Program-made: the position numbers and the translations under genes
Assembly (NCBI GenBank): GCA_025936995.1
Contig: JAICSH010000009.1
Coordinates: 1 to 61,238 of the forward strand
Length of the DNA: 61,238 nucleotides
Direction: 5' to 3'
Origin: Thermoleophilia bacterium
GTDB lineage: Bacteria; Actinomycetota; Thermoleophilia; Gaiellales; Gaiellaceae
In this document: one piece after another, positions 48,431 through 56,079 of the stretch
Layout: the number at the start of each line of letters is the position of its first letter
Position numbering within the stretch: position 1 is the first letter of the stretch
The notes under the pieces: model-generated
Told to the model about the DNA's origin: nothing
Databases searched by the model: none
What the model saw: the letters and a program-made list of their open reading frames with translations, nothing else

Positions 48431-49801
48431 TTGGCTCTCGTCGGCCTCGACGTCGGCACCTCCGCGGTCAAGGGCGTCGCGATCGACGAGGACGGTCGCG
48501 TGCTCGCCACGGCGACCGCGGACTACCTTCTCTCGCGGCCGCAGCCCGGGTGGTCGGAGCAGGAGCCCCAGGACTGGTGGCGCGCGGCCGAGGACGTCCT
48601 CGCCCGGCTGCCCGACGGGCCGGTCGGGCTGTCGGGGCAGATGCACGGGCTCGTCGTCCTCGACGGCGAGCGCCGCGTTCTCCGCCCGGCGATCCTCTGG
48701 AACGACCAGCGCACCGCCGCCGAGTGCGCCGAGATCGAGGAGCGCGTCGGCTTCGCCCGGCTCGTCGAGCTGACCGGTAATCGTGCGCTGACGGGCTTCA
48801 CGGCACCGAAGCTGCTGTGGCTGCGCCGGCACGAGCCCGAGCTGTACAGCCGCATCCGTCACGTGCTCCTGCCGAAGGACTACGTGCGCCTCCGGCTGAC
48901 CGGGGAGCTCGCCACCGACGTCGCCGACGCCTCGGGAACGCTCCTCTTCGACGTCCGCCGGCGCGCCTGGTCGGAGGAGGTCTGCTCAGCGCTCGAGATC
49001 CCGCTCGAGTGGCTCCCGCCTGCGCACGAGTCGACCGAGATCGCCGGCGCCGGCGACCAGGCCGCAGCGGCGCTCGGGGTCGGGATCGCCCGCCCCGGGT
49101 CGGTCTCCGTCGTGCTCGGCACCTCCGGCGTCGTCTTCGCCGCGCTCTCCGCCTACGGGCACGATCCCGAGGCGCGGCTCCATTCGTTCTGCCACGCCGT
49201 CCCGGGCACGTGGCACGCGATGGGCGTGATGCTGAGCGCGGCCGGCTCGGCGGCCTGGCTCCGGGGCGTCCTCGGCGCCGGCCTCGCCGAGCTCGAGGTA
49301 CAAGCAGCTCAGTGGCCTCCAGGGAGCGACGGCCTGCTCTTCGCGCCGTACCTCGCAGGCGAGCGGACTCCCCACCCGGACCCGGACGCGCGCGGTGCGT
49401 TCGCCGGCCTCTCCGTCCGCCACGATCGCGGCGCGCTGTGGCGGGCGATGCTCGAGGGCGTCGCCTACGGCCTGCGGGACTCGCTCGAGCTGCTCAACGA
49501 GCTCGGGGCCCGGGCAGCGACCGGCCGCGTCTCTGGCGGCGGCGCGCGGAGCGAGCTCTGGCTCCGGATCCTCGCCTCGGTGCTGCGCCTGCCGCTCGAG
49601 ACGACGGAGTCGGAGGAGGGATCCGCCTTCGGCGCCGCGCTCCTCGCCGGCGTCCGCGCGGGCGTCTTTTCCGACGCCGACGAAGCGGTGGCGCGGTGCG
49701 TCCGGCCGCAGCGCCGCATCGAGCCGGAGTGGGACTACGAGCACGGCTACCGGCGCTTCCGCCGGCTCTACCCGACCCTCAGACCCCTGGAGGAGCCTTG
49801 A
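48431..49801 (+). CDS. xylB: Xylulokinase (FGGY family)
   Basis: 456 residues from TTG 48431, eight bases after the isomerase stop. Phosphorylates D-xylulose. N-terminal LVGLDVGTSAVKGVAIDEDG is the ATP-binding phosphate-1 loop, and VGLSGQMHGLVVLDGE supplies the sugar site. The C-terminal FGGY half has VVLGTSGVVFAAL, LLFAPYLAGERTPHPDPDA and RVSGGGARSELWLRILA. The stop overlaps the SDR start as TTGA. Confidence 0.9.
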   Translation: MALVGLDVGTSAVKGVAIDEDGRVLATATADYLLSRPQPGWSEQEPQDWWRAAEDVLARLPDGPVGLSGQMHGLVVLDGERRVLRPAILWNDQRTAAECAEIEERVGFARLVELTGNRALTGFTAPKLLWLRRHEPELYSRIRHVLLPKDYVRLRLTGELATDVADASGTLLFDVRRRAWSEEVCSALEIPLEWLPPAHESTEIAGAGDQAAAALGVGIARPGSVSVVLGTSGVVFAALSAYGHDPEARLHSFCHAVPGTWHAMGVMLSAAGSAAWLRGVLGAGLAELEVQAAQWPPGSDGLLFAPYLAGERTPHPDPDARGAFAGLSVRHDRGALWRAMLEGVAYGLRDSLELLNELGARAATGRVSGGGARSELWLRILASVLRLPLETTESEEGSAFGAALLAGVRAGVFSDADEAVARCVRPQRRIEPEWDYEHGYRRFRRLYPTLRPLEEP

Positions 49802-50502
49802 CCGACCTCAACGGAAAGACCGCCGTCATCACCGGCGCGAGCCGCGGAATCGGAGCCGCCGTGGCGCGCATGCTCCACGAGCGCGGCTGCAACCTCGGCC
49901 TCGCGTCCCGCAGCGGCGACGATCTCGGGCTCGAGCGCGCCGTCGCGCGTCCCTGCGACGTCCGTGACCTCGACGCCATCGTCGACCTCTGCGACGCGAC
50001 CGCCGAGCGCTTCGGCGGCATCGACATCGTCGTCCCGAACGCGGGTGTCGGCGCCTACGGGCCGTTCCTCGACCTCTCGCGCGAGCACCTCGACGAGATG
50101 CTCGACGTCAACCTCAAGGGCACGGTCTACGCGATTCGCGCGACGCTGCCGCACATGCTGGGGCGCGAAGGCGACGTCGTCACGCTCGCCTCCGAAGCCG
50201 GACGGCGCGGCCTTCCGTACGAGGCCGTCTACTGCGCCTCGAAATTCGGGCAGGTGGGGCTCACTCGCGCGCTCGACCACGAGCTCCGGGAGCAGGGCAT
50301 CCGCTGCACGAACGTCTGCCCGGGCGGCGTCGCGACCGACTTCGCGCTCGAGGAGGGACGCGGGCGGACGCGCGACGCGCTCGCCGGGATGATGAGCGCC
50401 GAGGACGTCGCCGAGGTCGTCGTCTTCGCGCTCGAGCGTCCGCGTCACCTGCGCATCCTCGAAACGGCCCTGCGGCCGGCGAGCGAGGCCTCCTGGGGCT
50501 AG
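49798..50502 (+). CDS. Short-chain dehydrogenase/reductase
   Basis: 234 residues from TTG 49798, with GGAGGA just upstream. Classical SDR: TGASRGIGAAVARML (cofactor), NAGVGAYG, the catalytic serine in VVTLASEAG and YCASK near residue 144. The C-terminal CPGGVATDF is normal. Coupled to xylulokinase, so it may oxidise or reduce a pentose-related compound. The 3' end overlaps the selenoprotein candidate by four bases. Confidence 0.85.
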   Translation: MTDLNGKTAVITGASRGIGAAVARMLHERGCNLGLASRSGDDLGLERAVARPCDVRDLDAIVDLCDATAERFGGIDIVVPNAGVGAYGPFLDLSREHLDEMLDVNLKGTVYAIRATLPHMLGREGDVVTLASEAGRRGLPYEAVYCASKFGQVGLTRALDHELREQGIRCTNVCPGGVATDFALEEGRGRTRDALAGMMSAEDVAEVVVFALERPRHLRILETALRPASEASWG

Positions 50503-51101
50503 CGCCGCCGCATCGCGGCGAACGAGTAGCCGCCCTCGAGCATCGCAGGCGCGCGCGCCGCCAGCCGGTCCGGGTCCGGGACGTCCCAGCCGAGGGAATC
50601 CGCGAGCCGCGTGATCATGCTGAAGAGCGCGCAGACGGTCGCGGCATCGCGCAGCGCATCCCGCGAGACACCCGCGGCATACGCCGCCTCGACGTCCGCA
50701 TCGGTCAGCTCGTCGAGCCTCAGCGTGAGCACCTCGATGAAGGCGAGCGCGGCGCGGAGCTCAGGACGCAGCGGAGCCGTCCGCCAGTCGGCGACGACCG
50801 CGCGCCAGACCTCCTCGCCGAGGGCATACGACGCGACCGCGCCGTGGGAACCCGCTCAGAACGGACACTGCCGGAGCAGCGACGTGAAGCCCGCGAACAG
50901 CTCGCGCTCACCCGGGCTCCACTCCGAGGGCCCGCGCATCGCGACGTCGAGAGCCTCGGAGAACGGCTCGCCGAAGAGCTCCGGCCGGTAGAGCAGCGTC
51001 TTCAAAACGCCGAGCGGCTCGCCGCCCGTGCGCTCCCGGATCGCTGCCAGCATCGCAGCCTCCGGCGGAGCGTGGCCTTCGTCGACGACCGGGAGCCTCA
51101 T
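50499..51101 (-). CDS. AhpD-like selenoprotein candidate (CxxU)
   Basis: 200 residues when the in-frame UGA at 50858-50856 is read as selenocysteine (codon 82). Upstream: SPGERELFAGFTSLLRQCPF. Downstream, same frame: AGSHGAVASYALGEEVW, then helices ending in ALRDAATVCALFSMITRLAD. Together this is the AhpD/carboxymuconolactone-decarboxylase peroxidase fold with motif C-P-F-U-A-G-S-H, exactly CxxC-x3-H with Sec for the second Cys. A SECIS-like hairpin follows the UGA. Likely a peroxide- or thiol-reducing enzyme. If selenium insertion fails, an 81-residue fragment results. The start overlaps the upstream small gene as ATGA. Confidence 0.8.
50828..50845 (-). promoter_or_regulatory. SECIS-like hairpin downstream of the UGA codon
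   Basis: In the mRNA, ACGGCGC (50845-50839) pairs with GCGUCGU (50834-50828): seven pairs including one G-U. The tetraloop is GGUC (50838-50835). Seventeen bases lie between the UGA and the loop. The E. coli fdhF SECIS, as remembered, also has a GGUC loop at nearly this distance. Confidence 0.75.
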
Positions 51102-51334
51102 CCGATCGCCTCGCCGGCGACGTCGAGCCTGCGCAGGCCCTCGACAATCGCGACGGCGACCGTCTGCTCGAAGATCTCGTCCTCCGAGAAGCCCGCCGCT
51201 CGTAGCGCCTCGATGTCCCCGTCGACGACGGCATACGCCCGGTCGCGCACCTTCTCGAGATAGGCCGCCATCTCAGCGGGAGCCGGCGGGGTCGAAGCGA
51301 CGACGTTCCGTAGCTCCGCGATCGGGTCTGCCAT
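51098..51334 (-). CDS. Small helical protein, AhpD-tail-like
   Basis: 78 residues. The second half, DGDIEALRAAGFSEDEIFEQTVAVAIVEGLRRL, resembles the C-terminal helices of carboxymuconolactone-decarboxylase-like proteins. There is no cysteine pair. Its stop overlaps the start of the selenoprotein candidate, so they form a two-gene operon and may make a complex or share a substrate. Function unknown. Confidence 0.65.
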   Translation of the reverse strand: MADPIAELRNVVASTPPAPAEMAAYLEKVRDRAYAVVDGDIEALRAAGFSEDEIFEQTVAVAIVEGLRRLDVAGEAIG

Positions 51335-51343
51335 GCCCCGATG

Positions 51344-53887
51344 CTACGGGCTCACCGTGAGCGCCGGGCTCTGCCGGCGCGTCAATGCACCCGGGTCGAC
51401 GCGGCTGACGAGCCGGACGTCGAGGCGGTAGCTCCCGGTGGGCAGGGTGCGCCTCGGCACCGTGATCGTCTTCGCCGGATCGCCCCCGTTGAGCGTGCCG
51501 CGCCGAGCGACGACGGGCCGGCCGTTCGCACGGTCGAGCGTGACGAGATAGAGGCAGTCGCGGTCGCAGCCGAGTGCGACGGATACCGGCGCAGAGCTCG
51601 AGAGCTGCGTGGGAAAGGTGAGCGTGGTCGCGGTAACGGGCGCCGCGAGCCCGGGGCAGACAACCGCGCCGCGGACAACTGAGCGAACCGCGGTCTTGAC
51701 AGCGCCGGCCGCGGGCTTGGCGTTGCCGCTCGCGTAGTAGAGGCCGGTGGCCGGTTGCGGCACCGCTCCGTTGTCGACGAGCCGGTCGAGCAGGACGCCG
51801 CTGACTCCCGGAGAGCACGAGGCCTCGCCGATCGCGGCGGCGTATGCGGAAGCCTGCGCGTCCGGCGGCACTGCGCCGTCGGGGGGCGGCGGGCCTCCGG
51901 TGTACGCGGCGAGCTCGGACGCCGGGACGGTCGAGCCCGCACCGATCGCGTCGAGCAGGATCGGCGGTGGGGTTCCCAGGCCCTTTCCGAGCGCAGACTC
52001 GAGCCGCCTGAGCTCCCCGACCGCCCACGCGCTCGGACCGGGCGCGGCCGCCGGCCGGAACGAGACGAAGTCGAGGTGCGCACCCACGCGCGCGAGCTCC
52101 TGCGTGAGCGCGACCGCGGTCCGCTGCGGAGCAACCGAGCCGTCGAAGAACGCCCCCACCGCCACGTCCGCCCTCGCCGCGACTACCGCCGTCCGAAGGG
52201 CGGCGAGCGCATCCGCGTACGCGGGAGCCGAGTCGAGCGTCGGTGCGGGCGTGAGCTCGAGGTCGTGGAGCGCCTGCACCTGCTGCGCCAGCGACACGGC
52301 GTATTGCGCGAGCGCGGCCCGGCCCGGGTCGTCGGCCGGCAGCTGGGCGGCGCTGAGGTCGAGCACGAGCCCGGTGCCCGCGGGGAGAGCTTGCAGCGAG
52401 GCGACGACGGCCGGATCCGGCGCCGTCTGGCCGGGCTGCCAGCCGACCGTCATGCGTACGAGACCGAGTCCGAGCGACCCGGCCAGCGCAGCCTGGCTCG
52501 CGTCGTCGATCGAGACCCCTGTGGCGAAGGACGGCGGGGCCGTCGGGGAGCCCGCTGCCGAGGCGTGCCGTGCACGCGTCAACCGCGCTCCGGCGCTCGG
52601 CGCGCGGACGATCGGCAGCGCCTGGAAGGACGCGCGGTTGCCGGCATAGTCGACGGCCGACACGGTGACCCGGTAGAAGCCGACGTGCTTCGGCTCGTGC
52701 CAGCGGAGCGTGTGCCAGCCCGCGCCGAGGCTCAGCCGGATGGAGGAGCCGGCCGGCGTGGACGCGCTCACGAACGCCGGCTTGGAAAGCCAGAAGCGGA
52801 CCGAGCCGACGGAGGCGTTGGCGAGCTTGAACGCAGGGGGCTGCTCGAGGTACGAGGCGAACCGGTCCGCCTCCTGCGCGAAGCGCGGATCGAGGGGCGA
52901 GAGCTTCCTCAGGAGCTGCACGACGAACTTCTGGTACGAGAGCGGCGAGGGGTTCCCCGCCAGCGAATAGTTCGACCAGTAGCCGGTGTCGAACTGCTCG
53001 AGCGTCTCCGCCGCCGCCTGCTGCATCTGCGCGGCAAGCGTCGCCGCCGTGGCGTCGCCGGTCGCCTGCGCATAAGTCTCGAGCGAGAGCACCGACTGCA
53101 GCTGGGCGTTCAGGACCGGGTTCTTGCTGAACGAGTACAGCCGGATCCAGGGGCCGGCCGACACCTTCGTCGTGAGCTGCGGAACGGCGCGGAATGCGCC
53201 GGTCGCTTCGCGGAGCAGGTCCGCGGACTCGTCGGGAAGGATGGCCGCGGCACGTGCGAACGCCTGCGCGAAGACGGCCTGAGCCATCCCGGACACCCAC
53301 GGCGGCCGCCCGCCGAACGGGAAGTAGTACTCCCAGACGATCGCGCCCCCGCGGCGCGAGACGCCTCGGGCCGTGAGCGCGGCGGCGAGGCGATCTGCCC
53401 CGGCCACGTCCTTCGCCGCGATCCGGGCGTTGAGCGCCGAGGCGTTGCCGAGCGGATGGAACTCGAAGCAGCGTCCGGCGAAGTAGCGATAGACGATCCC
53501 GTCTGCGTCGGTGATGTCGGTGCCTGTGCCGGTCCGGGGCGGGTCGTGGTGGGCGAAGTAGTCGTCGTTCGCCCGCAACTGCCCGAATACCGCCAGCGCC
53601 CGGGGGGCCGTGAGGCTCTTGCCGAGCGCCGCCGCTTGCTCGAGCGCGACCTGCACGTGCTCCCACCGCCCGCGGGGCAACACTCGCACGAGGTGCGCGG
53701 CGCGGGCGATCTCCGCGCGGTCCCTGTTGGCGGCCGCACGGTCGAGCCGGCCGTCCTTCACCGCAGCCTGAACCGCCGCCAGCGCCGCCCGCTGTCCTGG
53801 CACGGGCTTCGGCGCCGCCTCGGCGCCCGTCACGACCAGAAGGGCTGCAAGACCGGCCAACAGCCCGGTGAGACCCCGGACATTCAC
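51344..53887 (-). CDS. Secreted C5-epimerase-like / TIM-barrel multidomain protein
   Basis: 847 residues from GTG 53887 (53890 also possible). Signal peptide about 1-23. The helical domain at about 110-400 has YYFPFGGRPPWVSGMAQAVF, LYSFSKNPVLNAQLQSVLSL and QFDTGYWSNYSLAGNPSPLSYQKFV-type motifs of D-glucuronyl C5-epimerase C-terminal domains. About 410-490 is a beta domain (RVTVSAVDYAGNRASF). About 510-770 resembles a TIM barrel (VRMTVGWQPGQ, LDFVSFRPA), and a final beta domain follows. Probably modifies or binds an extracellular polysaccharide. Confidence 0.7.
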   Translation of the reverse strand: MNVRGLTGLLAGLAALLVVTGAEAAPKPVPGQRAALAAVQAAVKDGRLDRAAANRDRAEIARAAHLVRVLPRGRWEHVQVALEQAAALGKSLTAPRALAVFGQLRANDDYFAHHDPPRTGTGTDITDADGIVYRYFAGRCFEFHPLGNASALNARIAAKDVAGADRLAAALTARGVSRRGGAIVWEYYFPFGGRPPWVSGMAQAVFAQAFARAAAILPDESADLLREATGAFRAVPQLTTKVSAGPWIRLYSFSKNPVLNAQLQSVLSLETYAQATGDATAATLAAQMQQAAAETLEQFDTGYWSNYSLAGNPSPLSYQKFVVQLLRKLSPLDPRFAQEADRFASYLEQPPAFKLANASVGSVRFWLSKPAFVSASTPAGSSIRLSLGAGWHTLRWHEPKHVGFYRVTVSAVDYAGNRASFQALPIVRAPSAGARLTRARHASAAGSPTAPPSFATGVSIDDASQAALAGSLGLGLVRMTVGWQPGQTAPDPAVVASLQALPAGTGLVLDLSAAQLPADDPGRAALAQYAVSLAQQVQALHDLELTPAPTLDSAPAYADALAALRTAVVAARADVAVGAFFDGSVAPQRTAVALTQELARVGAHLDFVSFRPAAAPGPSAWAVGELRRLESALGKGLGTPPPILLDAIGAGSTVPASELAAYTGGPPPPDGAVPPDAQASAYAAAIGEASCSPGVSGVLLDRLVDNGAVPQPATGLYYASGNAKPAAGAVKTAVRSVVRGAVVCPGLAAPVTATTLTFPTQLSSSAPVSVALGCDRDCLYLVTLDRANGRPVVARRGTLNGGDPAKTITVPRRTLPTGSYRLDVRLVSRVDPGALTRRQSPALTVSP

Positions 53888-53951
53888 CACGCCGCCGGAT
53901 TCTGCCCGAGTGCCACCGCGACCGAGGTCGACTTTTACTCCTGCCTCACAC

Positions 53952-55496
53952 TCAGGACTCGATCGTGACGAGCGTGCCGATCGGCGTGTACGGCCAGACC
54001 TGGGCCGCGGCGTCCTCCGGCAGCTCGACACAGCCGAGGCTCTGAGGAGTCCCGTACGACGCGCGGGGAAAGGCGTGGAGGGCATCGCCGCCGTGGAAAT
54101 AGCTGATCCAGCGCACGCCGGGATCGTCGTAGTGCGTGCCGTCGGGGTTCGTACCGCTCATCCGCCCGACCGAGATGTGCTCGAACACCGGCCACGTCCC
54201 GGGTGCGGTCGGCGCCTGGGCGATTCCGGTGTTCCCCGGCGAGGTGAGGACCACGCGACCCGCGTGCCAGAGGCTGAGCGACTGCGGGACGGTCTCGTGG
54301 ACGAAGACGTAGCTGTACCCCGCGCTCACCCGGCGACCCACGAGATCGTCGCGGATCAGCGCGCGCCAGACCTGTGGGCCGGCGACGCCGTCGGCGGCAA
54401 GAGCGTGCTCGTCCTCGAACCGCATCACCGCACCCTGGGTGACGACGTTCCAGTGACCCGGCTTCCAGAGCTCACGCAGGGACGGCGGAATCTTCGGATA
54501 TCGCCACGAGAACGTGCCCGGCGGCGGCGAGACCGCCGCCGAGACTTCCGTTGCGATCGTCGGGGGTGGATCGGCGGCAGGTCGCCATCGAACCGGGAGA
54601 TACCCCAGGCGGGCGAGGATCTCCTGGAGGCGGAGCGTCGACCCTTGCGCCGCGGTCCACGTGAGCGTCTGCCCGGGGAGCCGCGCACGAACGGTGCCTC
54701 CGAGACCGAAGCCGAAGCCGGTTGGTTGGAAGGTGAGGGTGTGTGTGTCCACCTGCTTCCACCGACCCGGCACCGCCGGCTGGAGAAGGGGCAGCCGGGA
54801 GCCGAGCACCTCGGCGACCGGCTGGGCGAACGTCAGCGTCAGGGCGCCGTGCGGCCGGAGCCGGCTCCCCACGGCGGGATCCGAGACGAGTCTCGTCCGG
54901 GCCCCGGCGACGAACCACGAGACGCGGACCGGCTCGGAGAGCGTCTCCCAGCGCCGAGCCGCGACCGAAACCGTCCGCGTGCCCGTGCTCGCCGCTCCCG
55001 CTGCGACGACGCCGAGCGGAACGACGCTGCGGCCGGCGCCGAGCTTCGGATGGGTCGAACGGCCGATCCGCACCCGGCTCACCGGCTCGGCGAAACGAAC
55101 GGCCACGACCTGCCCGCGCTTCGGCCGGAGAAAGGTCGAGCGGACGTGCGCCACCGGCGTCACGAGCGTCTCCTTCCGTTCCGCATGACGCCCGACGAGC
55201 CAGCCGATCCAGCTCGGCCGACGGACCTCTACGGTGACGGCCACGCGCTCGCCGGCAGTGAGCCGGACATGCGGCCAGACGACGCCGCGACGCACGCCGA
55301 CCGGCACCTCCTTCCCGTCCGCGCCGATAACCGACACCTGCTCCACGTGGCCCGCGTAGCCGGGCAGCGAGACGTTCGCGAGGCCGGTGGGCGATGCCGC
55401 GATCCCGACGGTCGGCCAGGCCAGAACAGCCGCCCCCGCCAAACCCGCGACGGCGACCGCAAGGACGACCGTGCCCAAGACCCATACGCGCAACAC
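53952..55496 (-). CDS. L,D-transpeptidase with Ig-like domains
   Basis: 514 residues from GTG 55496. N-terminal membrane helix (about 5-33) anchors it outside. Beta-rich Ig-like regions (about 40-270) and a peptidoglycan-binding-like helical segment (LRLQEILARLGYLP, FEDEHALAADGVAGPQVWRAL) precede the YkuD domain. Its catalytic motif is HAFPRASYGTPQSLGCVELP with the active cysteine. It forms 3-3 cross-links in peptidoglycan. Lies 64 bases downstream-facing from the C5-epimerase-like start. Confidence 0.9.
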   Translation of the reverse strand: MLRVWVLGTVVLAVAVAGLAGAAVLAWPTVGIAASPTGLANVSLPGYAGHVEQVSVIGADGKEVPVGVRRGVVWPHVRLTAGERVAVTVEVRRPSWIGWLVGRHAERKETLVTPVAHVRSTFLRPKRGQVVAVRFAEPVSRVRIGRSTHPKLGAGRSVVPLGVVAAGAASTGTRTVSVAARRWETLSEPVRVSWFVAGARTRLVSDPAVGSRLRPHGALTLTFAQPVAEVLGSRLPLLQPAVPGRWKQVDTHTLTFQPTGFGFGLGGTVRARLPGQTLTWTAAQGSTLRLQEILARLGYLPVRWRPAADPPPTIATEVSAAVSPPPGTFSWRYPKIPPSLRELWKPGHWNVVTQGAVMRFEDEHALAADGVAGPQVWRALIRDDLVGRRVSAGYSYVFVHETVPQSLSLWHAGRVVLTSPGNTGIAQAPTAPGTWPVFEHISVGRMSGTNPDGTHYDDPGVRWISYFHGGDALHAFPRASYGTPQSLGCVELPEDAAAQVWPYTPIGTLVTIES

Positions 55497-55529
55497 GACT
55501 GTTTCCAGTATGTCTACGCTCAGACGAAG

Positions 55530-55979
55530 ATGGCCAGTCCCGTTGCGGGCAGAGGGATTCCGCGCGAGCTCTCACGCGCCGAGACCGACGAGTTCCTTCA
55601 GGGGCAGCGCATCGCGCGCCTCGGCTGCCACGCCGACGGCGTCACGTACGTCGTCCCGCTGATCTACGCCTACGAGGACGGCGCCGTAGTCGCCGTGACG
55701 ACCGAAGGGCGGAAGACCGGAATGCTGCGGGAGAACCCTGCGGTCTGCGTCGAGGTGGACGAGTACGACACGGACGGGAAGGGCAGCTGGAAAAGCGTGA
55801 TCGCCCAGGGCACGTGCGAAGAGCTTTTCGGCGACGCCGTCGAGCCCGCCCTGGCGCTCTTGCGGGAGCGCTTCGCGCGCGCCGCGGGGCGCGTGCCGGA
55901 GCCGCGGCCGCCCGGACCGGGCGTCGTTGTTCTCCGCATCACGCTCGGTGAGGTCTCGGGCCGGGCCGTCGACCGGTGA
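55530..55979 (+). CDS. Pyridoxamine-oxidase-like flavin/F420 split-barrel protein
   Basis: 149 residues from ATG 55530. The split barrel is seen in IARLGCHADGVTYVVPLIYAYEDGAVVAVTTEGRKTGMLRENP-type strands. VCVEVDEYDTDGKGSWKSVI follows, where the K/W region contacts the cofactor phosphate. Relatives bind FMN, F420 or heme. No substrate is apparent. Followed by an AT-richer stretch containing the promoter of the sigma-factor gene. Confidence 0.78.
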   Translation: MASPVAGRGIPRELSRAETDEFLQGQRIARLGCHADGVTYVVPLIYAYEDGAVVAVTTEGRKTGMLRENPAVCVEVDEYDTDGKGSWKSVIAQGTCEELFGDAVEPALALLRERFARAAGRVPEPRPPGPGVVVLRITLGEVSGRAVDR

Positions 55980-56042
55980 ATTTTCCCGCGTGAGCAGGGA
56001 ATGAGAGTTTGTTCGGAAATAGAAAAACACCTGGTTTGGGAA

Positions 56043-56071
56043 TGGACTTCGGTGCAACGCCGTTCTATAAC
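56043..56071 (+). promoter_or_regulatory. Promoter of the primary-type sigma factor gene
   Basis: TGGACT (56043-56048) and TATAAC (56066-56071) are 17 bases apart in an AT-richer stretch. Transcription would start near 56078-56080, at or beside the GTG at 56080. Confidence 0.5.
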
Positions 56072-56079
56072 TTGGTTGG

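Noticed and set aside
50499-51101. Two separate short genes or a pseudogene split by a stop
   Set aside because: Both halves are in one frame with no other lesion, and the stop falls exactly on the redox Cys codon with a SECIS-like hairpin after it, so selenocysteine is the better explanation.
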